A stretch of DNA of 64,000 nucleotides from Streptomyces barringtoniae (GTDB lineage Bacteria > Actinomycetota > Actinomycetes > Streptomycetales > Streptomycetaceae), in contig NZ_JAJHNP010000006.1 in NCBI RefSeq assembly GCF_020819595.1, forward strand, positions 417,131 to 481,130, read 5' to 3'. The translations under genes were made by a program, and so were the position numbers. Shown here piece by piece: positions 46,379 to 54,443 of this stretch. Positions within the stretch are counted from its first letter, which is position 1; each line of letters opens with the position of its first letter. Below the pieces are notes generated by a model, which did no database searches, had not been told where the DNA came from, and saw nothing but the letters and a program-made list of their open reading frames with translations.

Positions 46379-47988
46379 TGAACGAGGCCCTGCCCGACGT
46401 CCCTGAAGTCCGCGTGGTCGGTCTTCCGCAGCTCACGTCGGGCTTCGACCTTGTGGAACGGCTCGACCTGCCCATGCACCTGAAGGTGCACGGGCCGCTC
46501 GACCCGCTCGGCGGCGAGCAGCTCGCGCAGCTCGCCGAACGCATCAACCTCAGGGGCCGCGGCGGCGCGGGCTTCCCCTTCCACAAGAAGCTGCGCTCGG
46601 TCGCCGAGTCGGCGATCAAGCGCGGCGTGCGGCCGGTCGTCGTGGTCAACGGCAGCGAGGACGAACCGGCCTGCCGCAAGGACACGGTGCTGATCAACCG
46701 CGCCCCGCACCTGATCCTCGACGGCGCGCTGCTGTGCGCCGAGGCGCTCGGCGCGCGGACGCTCGTGATCGGTGTCACCCGCGAGTCCACGCAGCGCTCC
46801 ATGGAGGCCGCGCTCGCCGAACGCGGGCTGAGCAACAGCCGTAGATCGGCGCTACGCGCGTGGGTGCAGCGCAACCCGGTACGGATGGTCACCGGTGCCG
46901 CCGCCTCGCTGATCCGCTCGGTCGACGGCGGCCCGGCGATTCCGCCCGGCCGCAAGATCAGCGCCTCGCAGAGCGGCGTCGGCGGCGCGCCCACGCTGCT
47001 GTCCAACGCGGAGACGTTCGCGCAGCTGGCCATCGCCGCCCGCATCGGCCCCGAGCGCTACGGCAACACAGGCCTGTACGACGAGCCGGGCACCGTCATG
47101 CTCACCGTGTCCGGCGCGGTCGCCCGCCCCATGGTGATCGAGGTGCCCACGGGCGTGCCGCTGCGCTACGTGCTGCAGCTGGCGGGTGCCCCGCCGGTGC
47201 CGCAGGGCGTGCTGACCGGCGGCTATCACGGCAAGTGGATCGACGCGGCGACCGTCAACGAGGCGATCGTCTCGCGCAACTCGCTGGACGCGGTGGGCGG
47301 TTCGCTGGGCGCGGGCGCGATCCTGCCGATCAGCCAGGAGACCTGCCCGCTCGGCGAGTCGCTGCGGGTGGCGCAGTGGCTGGCCGAGGAGAGCGCCGGA
47401 CAGTGCGGCCCCTGCTACCTCGGACTGCCCGCCGCCGCGCGCGGCATGGAGGACATCCTCAACGGCGGGGGGCCGGCCGCCCTGGAGGCGCTGAAGCAGG
47501 TCGCGAAGAACGTCAAGCGCCGCGGCGCGTGTTCGCATCCGGACGGCTCGGCGATGTTCCTGGAGTCGACCATCAAGGCGTTCACCGACGACCTGGCCGC
47601 GCACGTCCTCGGAAACGGCTGCGGACGGCCCGTGGAGGGCGTTCTGCCGCTCTTCGAGGGGGGCAGGGCCCCGACGGGCATCCCGGGTGGCGGAGAGCCC
47701 GAGGAGACCGGCGCCAGCCGCCAGAAGATCTACGTCGACTGGACGCTGTGCCGGGGTCACGGACTGTGCGCCGACATCCTCCCGGAGGTGTTCGAACTCG
47801 GCGCCGACGGCTTCCCGACCGTCGCCCAGGCGCAGGTGCCGCGGTACGCGGAGGCGAAGGCGCTGCGCGCGGTGCGACGCTGTCCGGCGCTCGCCCTGCG
47901 CATCGAGGAGGACACGCGCGGGCAGGCACCGTCCCGCAACCTGCCGGTCGTCTCCCAGGGCCGCGGCCGGCGCGCTCTCGGCCGCTGA
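46378..47988 (+). CDS. NuoF-like FMN/Fe-S protein fused to a 3Fe-4S-type ferredoxin
   Basis: 536 residues from GTG 46378, which shares its G with the preceding TAG stop. NuoF-like motifs: LRGRGGAGFP at 58-67 (FMN/NADH), NGSEDEPACRKD at 91-102, LSNAETFAQL at 208-217 and an SLBB part near 252-270. The cluster N3 motif reads ESAGQCGPC: Cys343, Cys346 and Cys385 remain but the first ligand is Ala340. A C-terminal ferredoxin (451-511) has Cys458-x2-His461-x2-Cys464 and Cys502-Pro, the CxxHxxC type of P450-linked ferredoxins. It is probably a soluble donor for the membrane cytochrome. Confidence 0.85.
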   Translation: MNEALPDVPEVRVVGLPQLTSGFDLVERLDLPMHLKVHGPLDPLGGEQLAQLAERINLRGRGGAGFPFHKKLRSVAESAIKRGVRPVVVVNGSEDEPACRKDTVLINRAPHLILDGALLCAEALGARTLVIGVTRESTQRSMEAALAERGLSNSRRSALRAWVQRNPVRMVTGAAASLIRSVDGGPAIPPGRKISASQSGVGGAPTLLSNAETFAQLAIAARIGPERYGNTGLYDEPGTVMLTVSGAVARPMVIEVPTGVPLRYVLQLAGAPPVPQGVLTGGYHGKWIDAATVNEAIVSRNSLDAVGGSLGAGAILPISQETCPLGESLRVAQWLAEESAGQCGPCYLGLPAAARGMEDILNGGGPAALEALKQVAKNVKRRGACSHPDGSAMFLESTIKAFTDDLAAHVLGNGCGRPVEGVLPLFEGGRAPTGIPGGGEPEETGASRQKIYVDWTLCRGHGLCADILPEVFELGADGFPTVAQAQVPRYAEAKALRAVRRCPALALRIEEDTRGQAPSRNLPVVSQGRGRRALGR

Positions 47989-47992
47989 GACA

Positions 47993-48031
47993 CGAAGGGG
48001 CGGTCACCCGGGCCGGGTGGCCGCCCCTTCG
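47993..48031 (+). terminator. Terminator of the cytochrome/NuoF-like operon
   Basis: An 11-bp perfect stem CGAAGGGGCGG/CCGCCCCTTCG with an inner CACCCG/CGGGTG pairing, starting 5 bp beyond the stop codon. Confidence 0.85.
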
Positions 48032-48062
48032 TTCGGCTGCGGCTCCCGGCAACACAACACGA

Positions 48063-48097
48063 CGAAGGCGGACCATCCTCGGGATGATCCGCCTTCG
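48063..48097. terminator. Terminator hairpin 3' of tRNA-Ala copy 1
   Basis: CGAAGGCGGA (48063-48072) pairs with TCCGCCTTCG (48088-48097) plus an inner stem. It lies 8 bp beyond the tRNA 3' end on the minus strand and may also stop read-through from the plus strand. Confidence 0.8.
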
Positions 48098-48104
48098 ACT
48101 TCTG

Positions 48105-48177
48105 TGGAGCTAAGGAGAATTGAACTCCTGACCTCCTGCATGCCATGCAGGCGCTCTACCAACTGAGCTATAGCCCC
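48105..48177 (-). tRNA. tRNA-Ala (GGC), copy 1
   Basis: 73 nt. Acceptor stem GGGGCTA/TAGCTCC, D arm GCTC-AGTTGGTA-GAGC, anticodon stem CCTGC/GCAGG with loop ATGGCAT giving anticodon GGC, and T arm with GTTCAATTC. CCA is not encoded. Identical to copy 2. Confidence 0.95.
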
Positions 48178-48281
48178 TTGTTTTGTTGTTTCGCCCGGTT
48201 CCCCCGGCGACGACGTAAACATTACAGGTCCGCGAGGCGCAGCGCCAAATCGGTTTCCGCTTCACATCGATACGGTCGCTA

Positions 48282-49516
48282 ATGTCTGCTTTTGTGACCC
48301 TGATCGCGTCGTCCGCAGCCCACCGCCGGGTGCCGGTCGGGCTGGGTGTGTGCCTGGCCTCCTTCGCGGTGTTCCTCGGCGCCCAGCGGGCCGCGCACGT
48401 GTCGATGATCGATCTGATGGTGTACCGGGCCGAGGGCGCCACCGTGCGCGACGGCGGTGACCTGTACGCGCTGCGGGCGACGGCCGCCCAGCTGCCCACC
48501 ACCTACCCGCCGTTCGCCGCCCTGCTCTTCACGCCGCTGACCCTGCTGGACACCGCGCCGCTGCGCGTACTGGCGACGGCGGCGAACCTCGCGCTGCTGG
48601 TGGTCTTCGTACGGCTGTCGCTGAAACTCGTCGGCCACGCGCGCGTGGATGCCGTCTGGTGGGTGACGGCGCCGGCCGTCTGGTGCGAGCCGGTGTGGAC
48701 GACGCTGCGCTACGGCCAGATCAATCTGCTGCTGGCCGTCCTGGTGCTGTGGGACCTGACCCGCCGCCCCACCGGCCGGTACGACCGCTGGACGGGAGCG
48801 GGCCTGGGGCTGGCCGCGGCGGTCAAACTGACGCCCGCGCTGTTCCCGGTATTCCTGCTCGTGACGGGTGTCGCGGCCCGCCTGCGGGGCAGGGACGCGA
48901 CGCCGTGGTTACGGCAGCGCGCGGGGCAGCCGTCGTGTTCGCCGCTGCGACTTCGCTGGCGGCGGCCGTCCTGCCGTGCGACTCCTGGCGGTTCTGGACG
49001 TACGCGGTGTTCCGCGCGGGCCGGGTCGGCGATGCCGAGGACGCCGCCAACCAGGCCCTGCGCGGCGTTCTGGCGCGCGTTCTGCACACGCCGGGCCCGG
49101 GAGCCGTCTGGGCCGCCTCTGCGGCCGTCCTGGCCGCTCTGGGCCTCGCGGCCGCCGTGGCGGCGGAGTTGCGCGGGCGGCGGGAGCGGGCGGTGTGCGC
49201 CTGCGCGGTCACCGCGCTGCTGATCAGCCCGGTGTCGTGGACGCACCACTGGGTGTGGTGTGTGCCACTCGTACTGCGGCTGTGGGCACGCGGACACAGG
49301 GCGGCGGCCACGGGCACGCTGCTGGTCTTCTGCTCGTACGCCCCCTGGTGGGTACCGCACGGAACCGGGCGGCCCGAACTGCACCAGGAGGCCGTGGAGT
49401 TGATGCTTTCGTCCCTCTACCCGGCAACCGGTGCGCTGCTCCTCCTGCCGGCCCGGGCACGGCTACCGGAACGCGACGGCGGGTGCGCCCGGTATCAGGC
49501 GGTCACGAAGGAGTAG
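48282..49516 (+). pseudogene. GT87-family mannosyltransferase, frameshifted
   Basis: A polytopic glycosyltransferase (DUF2029/GT87, related to polyprenol-phosphate-mannose-dependent enzymes) split over two frames. The frame opening at 48282 encodes the N-terminal ~210 residues (GDLYALRATAAQLPTTYPPFAALLF, RYGQINLLLAVLVLWDLTRR, AAVKLTPALFPVFLLV). The protein resumes one frame back at about 48905-48914 with VVFAAATSLAAAVLPCDSWRFWTYAVF and ends at 49516. A single-base deletion at 48905-48914 explains it, and creates a rare TTA codon at 48909. Joined, it would be about 411 residues. It may be real decay or a sequencing error. Confidence 0.85.
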
Positions 49517-49728
49517 AACCGCTTGAGTGTGCAGTGCTCTTCGAGAAGACGGCCGTAGATCGGCTCGCCCTCCAATTCCCGGTACGTCTCGATCGGGTCG
49601 CCTTTTATGATCAGCGCCCGCGCGCATTCCTCGCACCAGTACTGGTAGTCGGGATTGATCGGCTCCATGTCGCGGACAATCGGCGTACCGCTCCCACACC
49701 AGTCGCACTTTCGCCTGTGTGCACCCAT
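49495..49728 (-). CDS. Small zinc-ribbon protein, unknown function (77 aa)
   Basis: MGAHRRKCDWCGSG at the start and YWCEECARALII near residues 30-41 give two CxxC knuckles (CDWC and CEEC), so one zinc ribbon is likely. The C-terminal half (ETYRELEGEPIYGRLLEEHC) is helical and charged. It lies 3 bp downstream of a second, smaller zinc-ribbon gene on the same strand. Its 3' end overlaps the convergent GT87 gene by 22 bp. Confidence 0.8.
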   Translation of the reverse strand: MGAHRRKCDWCGSGTPIVRDMEPINPDYQYWCEECARALIIKGDPIETYRELEGEPIYGRLLEEHCTLKRFYSFVTA

Positions 49729-49731
49729 CGA

Positions 49732-49905
49732 TCAGCTCCAGCTGTGGCCGCAGGCCGTGCACACGTAGGAGATTCCGCCGTTGTCGCCGAGAACTTGGGC
49801 CACATGCGCGGAACCACAGGAAGGGCAGCTCAGCCGGGTGGTCGTGTCCCGTATCAACGCCGCACCGAGGAGGTGGCCGACCTCCCCAAGGATGCTCGCA
49901 GGCAT
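49732..49905 (-). CDS. Very small zinc-ribbon protein (57 aa)
   Basis: 57 residues from ATG 49905, preceded by a strong GGGAGGGAG ribosome site. The N-terminal half is an amphipathic segment (ILGEVGHLLGAALIRDTTTR), then CPSC (27-30) and CTAC (49-52) form a zinc ribbon, ending GHSWS. It is below usual gene-finder length cut-offs. It is followed after 3 bp by the 77-residue zinc-ribbon gene; the two are clearly co-transcribed and may act together. Roles in transcription or RNA binding are possible but unsupported. Confidence 0.8.
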   Translation of the reverse strand: MPASILGEVGHLLGAALIRDTTTRLSCPSCGSAHVAQVLGDNGGISYVCTACGHSWS

Positions 49906-50242
49906 CGCTACTCCCTCCCGTCGGGCCGCGCCCCCTTCCGGCCGTTTGATTCTGCCACGGCCGGAGCAATACGGTCAGCGACGCCTCAGTACCAGTCCGG
50001 ACACAGCCCCCGGCCACGGCCGCCGAGGCCGACGTCCAGGCGCACACACGAGAACGCCTCCGCACAGGTATACGAGCGCAGAACGCGGAGTGACTCAACC
50101 CGGTCCAGTACCAGTGTGCCGAAAAACGCCACGCCGATCAGCTGACCGGACCGTACGGGCAGTGGTCGGGGGTCACTGTCAGTGGCGGGTGCTTCACTGA
50201 TCGCAGGATCCCGTCACCCCGCGGCGGGCGGCATGCACAACA
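49906..50242. other. Intergenic region upstream of the zinc-ribbon genes
   Basis: 337 bp with no credible gene. It must hold the minus-strand promoter of the zinc-ribbon pair. The motif AGTACCAGT occurs twice (49988 and 50107). No clear promoter elements were identified. Confidence 0.4.
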
Positions 50243-50275
50243 GAAGATCCCGCCCCTCGAGGGGACGGGATCTTC
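50243..50275 (-). terminator. Terminator of tRNA-Ala copy 2
   Basis: A perfect 10-bp outer stem GAAGATCCCG/CGGGATCTTC with an inner CCCCTCGAGGGG palindrome, 38 bp beyond the tRNA 3' end. Confidence 0.85.
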
Positions 50276-50313
50276 ATCACCGATCTTTGACAACTCAACA
50301 GAGTGTCGATCAG

Positions 50314-50386
50314 TGGAGCTAAGGAGAATTGAACTCCTGACCTCCTGCATGCCATGCAGGCGCTCTACCAACTGAGCTATAGCCCC
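50314..50386 (-). tRNA. tRNA-Ala (GGC), copy 2
   Basis: 73 nt, identical to the copy at 48105-48177, with anticodon loop ATGGCAT (GGC). The identity stops within a few bases of the tRNA ends. It is on the same strand 93 bp downstream of the phosphatase gene. Confidence 0.95.
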
Positions 50387-50479
50387 TGGCGTTCTTCCCG
50401 CTCGGCGGGGCGAACAAGAAGAACTTTAGCCTGTGACCTGCCAGAAAGTGAAATCCGGGGTCCGCGAGCCTCCTGAGGC

Positions 50480-51148
50480 TCAGTCGTCGTCCCCGAGCAC
50501 GGGCTCCGGGAGGGTGCCGGCGTTGTGCTCCAGCAGACGCCAGCCGCGGGCGCCCTGACCCAGCACGGACCAGCAGCAGTTGGAGAGGCCGCCGAGGCTC
50601 TCCCAGTGCCCGGCCTCCAGACCGAGCAGCCGGCCGATGGTGGTACGGATGGTGCCGCCGTGGCTGACGACGACGAGGGTGCCGTCCTCCGGCAGCTTCT
50701 CGACGTGCCGCAGGACGACGGGTGCGGCGCGGTCGGCGACCTCGGTCTCCAGTTCGCCGCCGCCGCGGCGGACCGCCTCGCCGCGCTTCCAGGCGGCGTA
50801 CTCCTCGCCGTGGCGGGCGATGATCTCCTCGTGCGTCAGCCCCTGCCAGACGCCCGCGTAGGTCTCGCGCAGGCCTTCCTCGCGGGTGATGTCGAGGCCG
50901 GTGAGGGCGGCCAGCTCGGCGGCCGTGTCCGCCGCCCGCTGCAGGTCCGAGGAGACGATCGCGTCCGGACCCAGGGAGGCCAGCAGCCGGGCGGCGCGGC
51001 GGGCCTGGCCGATGCCGGTCTCGGTCAGCGCGACGTCCGTGCTGCCCTGGAAGCGGCGCTCGACGTTCCAGGCGGTCTGGCCGTGCCGCCACAGGATGAT
51101 CCGGCGGCCGCGGGTCTTGCGGTCGGTCACCTCGCCGGTGGCGCTCAT
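50480..51148 (-). CDS. Histidine phosphatase, GpgP-like
   Basis: A 222-residue phosphoglycerate-mutase-fold phosphatase. The RHG motif WRHGQTAWN supplies the phosphorylated His, with SSDLQRAADTA near residue 68, ETYAGVWQGLT near 97 and VSHGGTIR near 160 giving the second His. In mycobacteria the gene after rsfS encodes glucosyl-3-phosphoglycerate phosphatase GpgP, and the order nadD-LCP-rsfS-phosphatase here suggests orthology, though the substrate is unproven. The ATG shares one base with the rsfS stop (TGATG). Confidence 0.88.
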   Translation of the reverse strand: MSATGEVTDRKTRGRRIILWRHGQTAWNVERRFQGSTDVALTETGIGQARRAARLLASLGPDAIVSSDLQRAADTAAELAALTGLDITREEGLRETYAGVWQGLTHEEIIARHGEEYAAWKRGEAVRRGGGELETEVADRAAPVVLRHVEKLPEDGTLVVVSHGGTIRTTIGRLLGLEAGHWESLGGLSNCCWSVLGQGARGWRLLEHNAGTLPEPVLGDDD

Positions 51149-51591
51149 CACCACTCCCCGCCCGGCTCCTGCTCGGCCTCGGCGGCCTGCAGCTTCGCGT
51201 GCTCCTCCGCCTTGCCGCGGGTGGCCTTGGCGTCGGCGGGCAGCTCGAGCTCGGGGCAGTCCTTCCACAGCCGCTCCAGGGCGTAGAAGACGCGCTCCTC
51301 GCTGTGCTGGACGTGCACGACGATGTCGACGTAGTCGAGCAGGATCCAGCGGGACTCGCGGTCGCCCTCGCGGCGCACCGGCTTGGCGCCGAGCTCCTTC
51401 AGCAGGCGCTCCTCGATCTCGTCGACGATGGCCCTGACCTGGCGGTCGTTCGGCGCGGACGCCAGCAGGAAGGCGTCCGTGATCGACAGCACGTCGCTCA
51501 CGTCGTAGGCGATGACGTCGTGGGCGAGCTTGTCGGCCGCCGCCTGGGCGGCGGTGTTGATGAGCTCAAGAGAACGGTCGGTGGCGGTCAC
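51148..51591 (-). CDS. rsfS: Ribosomal silencing factor RsfS
   Basis: A 147-residue RsfS/RsfA-family protein that binds L14 on the 50S subunit and blocks 30S joining in starvation. Family blocks: KLAHDVIAYDVSDVLSITDAFLLASAPNDRQVRAIVDEIEE (residues 21-61, cited by range) and WILLDYVDIVVHVQHSEERVFYALERLWKDCP near 86-117. The C-terminal ~25 residues are charged and variable. It starts at GTG 51591 and is coupled to the phosphatase gene. Confidence 0.95.
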   Translation of the reverse strand: MTATDRSLELINTAAQAAADKLAHDVIAYDVSDVLSITDAFLLASAPNDRQVRAIVDEIEERLLKELGAKPVRREGDRESRWILLDYVDIVVHVQHSEERVFYALERLWKDCPELELPADAKATRGKAEEHAKLQAAEAEQEPGGEW

Positions 51592-51647
51592 TACGAAGCT
51601 TTCGGTCGGCGGTCACTGGACCTCAAGGGTCTCACGGACCGCCCGGC

Positions 51648-51681
51648 GCACCCCACGTGATTACGGTGGCACGTGGGGTGC
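51648..51681 (-). terminator. Terminator of the LCP gene
   Basis: A perfect 12-bp stem GCACCCCACGTG/CACGTGGGGTGC with a 10-base loop, 12 bp beyond the stop of the LCP gene and upstream of rsfS. Confidence 0.9.
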
Positions 51682-51692
51682 CCGGGACCCGG

Positions 51693-53408
51693 TCACGAGC
51701 CGGCGGGCTTGTAGTCCCCTCCGAGGACGACCGAGATGTCGGCGCCGGAGGAGACGCTTCCCTTGGCCACGGAGCCTGCGGGCAGGCCGAGTGTCTTGGC
51801 GACCTCGGCGGCGTCCGACTTGTGGGAGGCGTCCGAGTAGACCACCTTCGAGGTGGGCTGCGCGCCGGAGGCGGTGCCGCCCTCCAGGAAGGTGAAGCCG
51901 CCGTTGAGGAGCACCACGCGGGCCTTCTCCGTGTCGTCCTTCACACCGGTTGCGTTCTGCACCGAGACCCGGACCGCGGAGCCGGCGTCGGGGCTCTTGG
52001 CGGTGCCGCCGAGGATGTCCTTCACCACGCTGTCGCTGGTCTTCGCGCTCAGGGTGCCGTCGGGCTGCACGGGCAGCAGGGCGGTCTTGTAGTCGCCGCT
52101 CTTGGCGAGGTCGGCGAGCTTGGCGAGGAAGGTGCCGAGGTCCTTGTCGGTGAGCGGCGGGTCGAGGATCTGCGCAAGGGTCTGCACCGTGGTGGTGGCC
52201 GCCGACGGGTCGGAGGACATCTTGCGCAGCACACCCTGCATGACCTGGCCGAACCGCTCCAGCTGGGCGTCCTGGGTCTCGCCGGGGGCACGGTAGGTGG
52301 CGTAGGCGACGGCCATCTTGCCGCTGAGGGTCTGGTCGCCGCCCTTGTGGACGAGCGGCTCGGCGCCCTTCTTGGCGCCCGGGTCGGGCACGTCGGTGTT
52401 GGTGTCGATGTCGATGTTGCCGACCAGGTCGACGAGGTTCTGCAGGTAGGGGGTGTCCAGGCGCCAGGTGGCCTGGATGCCGGTGCCGAGGACGGTGCCG
52501 AGCTGGTCGCGGGTGCCGGAGGCGCCGTCGTCGTCCACCGACTTGGCGAGGGTGGTGGTGGAGCCGTCGTCGGCGCTCAGGGCGAGGGAGTTGGGCAGCA
52601 GCACGGTGCTGCCCTGCTTGGTGGTGGTGTTGTCGACCAGCAGCACCGTGGAGGTGCCGCCCTTGCCGGTGTTGTGCAGGTGGACGACGATCACATCGCG
52701 TTTCTGGGCACTGACCGGGGTGGCCGCTCCGGGCTTGGAGCCGGAGGAGGACAGGACGGGCAGTTTTCCGGCGTACCAGAGGTAGCCGACGCCTCCGACG
52801 GCCACGAGCGCGAGGACGACGAGGAGGGCGACGACCCGGCTGCGGGCGCGGCGGCGGGCCTCCTCACGGCGCTCGGTGCGGTTCTCGGTGAACTTCAGCC
52901 AGTCGATGACGTCCCCGGAGTCGCCGTCCGGCTCCTCCACGAACGCGAACTGCTCGGTGTGGTAGTCCCGTTCACCGTCGTCGTGCGGCCCTTCGGGCTG
53001 CGCCGGGATGTGCGGGCCGCCCACGGGGCCCGCCTGCTGCGGGATGTGGGCGGTCTGCTCGGTGACCCGGGGCTGCTGCCCGCTGCTCGCGGCCTGCCCG
53101 TAGGGGTCGTAGCCGGCGGGGTGCTGGGTGCCGGTGCCGTAGGGGTCGTACGGGGCCTGGGAGCCGTAGGGATCGTGCGCGGGTGCGGGCCGGCCGGTGT
53201 CGTAGGGGGGCACCGGCGGCTGCTGGCCGGTGCCGTACGGGTCGTAGCCATAGCCCTGCTGCTGGGCGTACGGGTCGTAGGTCGCCTGCTGAGCCTGCTG
53301 CTGTGCGGGCACCTGCCGGTACATGGGCCGGCCGTGCTCGTCGTAGCCGACGATTTCGTACGGGCCGGCGCCGTAGCCGCCTTCGCCCGCGTCGTATCGG
53401 TCGTTCAC
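51693..53408 (-). CDS. LytR-CpsA-Psr (LCP) family protein, PdtA-like
   Basis: 571 residues from GTG 53408. An N-terminal disordered part carries YDPYG-type repeats (residues ~44-104), a single membrane helix is at 192-213, then a divergent LCP domain (about 230-430) and a C-terminal LytR_C domain (GSAVRVSVQNATGVKDD near 475). LCP enzymes attach teichoic acids or other glycopolymers to peptidoglycan. The usual PRD arginine motif reads PNS here (VLLPNSL), so catalysis may be altered. The position beside nadD matches S. coelicolor pdtA (SCO2578, by recall), needed for proper sporulation. Confidence 0.82.
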   Translation of the reverse strand: MNDRYDAGEGGYGAGPYEIVGYDEHGRPMYRQVPAQQQAQQATYDPYAQQQGYGYDPYGTGQQPPVPPYDTGRPAPAHDPYGSQAPYDPYGTGTQHPAGYDPYGQAASSGQQPRVTEQTAHIPQQAGPVGGPHIPAQPEGPHDDGERDYHTEQFAFVEEPDGDSGDVIDWLKFTENRTERREEARRRARSRVVALLVVLALVAVGGVGYLWYAGKLPVLSSSGSKPGAATPVSAQKRDVIVVHLHNTGKGGTSTVLLVDNTTTKQGSTVLLPNSLALSADDGSTTTLAKSVDDDGASGTRDQLGTVLGTGIQATWRLDTPYLQNLVDLVGNIDIDTNTDVPDPGAKKGAEPLVHKGGDQTLSGKMAVAYATYRAPGETQDAQLERFGQVMQGVLRKMSSDPSAATTTVQTLAQILDPPLTDKDLGTFLAKLADLAKSGDYKTALLPVQPDGTLSAKTSDSVVKDILGGTAKSPDAGSAVRVSVQNATGVKDDTEKARVVLLNGGFTFLEGGTASGAQPTSKVVYSDASHKSDAAEVAKTLGLPAGSVAKGSVSSGADISVVLGGDYKPAGS

Positions 53409-53424
53409 CGGTGCCCCTCTCGGC

Positions 53425-54096
53425 TCACTCGCCGCGGTACAGCTCGCGCTTGTCGATGTAGCGCACGACTCCGTCCGGCACCATGTACCAGATGGGTTCT
53501 CCCTTGGCGACTCTCGCACGGCAGTCCGTGGAGGAGATCGCGAGCGCCGGCACCTCGACGAGCGAGACTCCGCCCTCCGGCAGGCCGGGGTCGGTCAGGT
53601 GGTGACCGGGCCGGGTCACGCCGACGAAGTGCGCCAGGGAGAACAGCTCCTCGCTGTCCCGCCAGGTCAGCAGCTGTGCGAGGGCGTCGGCGCCGGTGAT
53701 GAAGAACAGGTCCGTGTCGGGGTTGAGCGCGCGGAGGTCGCGCAGGGTGTCCACGGTGTAGGTGGGGCCGCCGCGGTCGATGTCGATGCGGCTGACGGAG
53801 AACTGCGGGTTCTCGGCGGTGGCGATGACCGTCATCAGATAGCGGTCCTCGGCCGGGGAGACCTTGCGGTGGGACTTCTGCCACGGCTCGCCGGTGGGCA
53901 CGAACACCACCTCGTCGAGCTGGAACTGCACGGCGACCTCGCTGGCCGCCACCAGGTGCCCGTGGTGGATCGGGTCGAAGGTTCCGCCCATGACGCCGAG
54001 GCGGCGCTTGCCCGTGTGGGCGGGGCCGCCGAACGGCCGGTACTGCGGGTGCTCGACCGTGTCGTCGGCGGTCTCGTACGCCGGGCCGGTAGGCAT
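53425..54096 (-). CDS. nadD: Nicotinate-nucleotide adenylyltransferase NadD
   Basis: A 223-residue NaMN adenylyltransferase of NAD synthesis. The nucleotidyltransferase motif [11 protein letters not shown] is at residues 37-47, FITGADAL near 135 and the ISSTDCRAR motif near 186-194. The N-terminal 30 residues are a Streptomyces extension. ATG 54096 is chosen because GGGAG lies eight bases upstream; ATG 54111 is possible. It precedes the LCP gene by 16 bp on the same strand, and rsfS follows, as in many actinobacteria. Confidence 0.95.
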   Translation of the reverse strand: MPTGPAYETADDTVEHPQYRPFGGPAHTGKRRLGVMGGTFDPIHHGHLVAASEVAVQFQLDEVVFVPTGEPWQKSHRKVSPAEDRYLMTVIATAENPQFSVSRIDIDRGGPTYTVDTLRDLRALNPDTDLFFITGADALAQLLTWRDSEELFSLAHFVGVTRPGHHLTDPGLPEGGVSLVEVPALAISSTDCRARVAKGEPIWYMVPDGVVRYIDKRELYRGE

Positions 54097-54167
54097 GTCC
54101 TGCTCTCCCATGCGTGCAGACCCTACCGGCCCGGCCTTGGGTGTCCGGCCGGGGACGGGGTCCCCGC

Positions 54168-54323
54168 TCAGCGGTCGCGGTTGAAACGGGTGGTGATCCA
54201 CAGCAGGAGCAGCAGGATGGCGAGCGCGCTGCCGCCGGTGACCGCCGGGTTGAGGCTGTTGTGGTGGCCGCCCTCGGCTTCGGCGAGGGTGACCAGCTGG
54301 GCTGCGGCGCTGTGAAGGCTCAT
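54168..54323 (-). CDS. Small membrane protein 1 (51 aa), unknown function
   Basis: 51 residues from ATG 54323: a short amphipathic start ([19 protein letters not shown]), then one membrane helix [14 protein letters not shown] (residues 32-45) and a basic tail RFNRDR. It is too short for the usual gene cut-off. Together with the 55-residue gene upstream it resembles SCO2580/SCO2581-type small proteins between nadD and an M48 protease in Streptomyces (recalled gene order). A role as an accessory of the neighbouring envelope proteins is possible. Confidence 0.7.
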   Translation of the reverse strand: MSLHSAAAQLVTLAEAEGGHHNSLNPAVTGGSALAILLLLLWITTRFNRDR

Positions 54324-54443
54324 CTTCGGCAGGACCTAACGCGTGTGGGCGGGATAAAGATGTCGGCTCATCGTATGCGGGCACCCCGGCGGCGATCACG
54401 CCGACTCTGCCGTTCGGGCCGCGCGGGGAACTTATCCGAGCCG

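Noticed and set aside
48909..48911. TTA codon as a bldA-dependent control point in the GT87 gene
   Set aside because: It lies exactly at the frameshift, and restoring the frame removes it.
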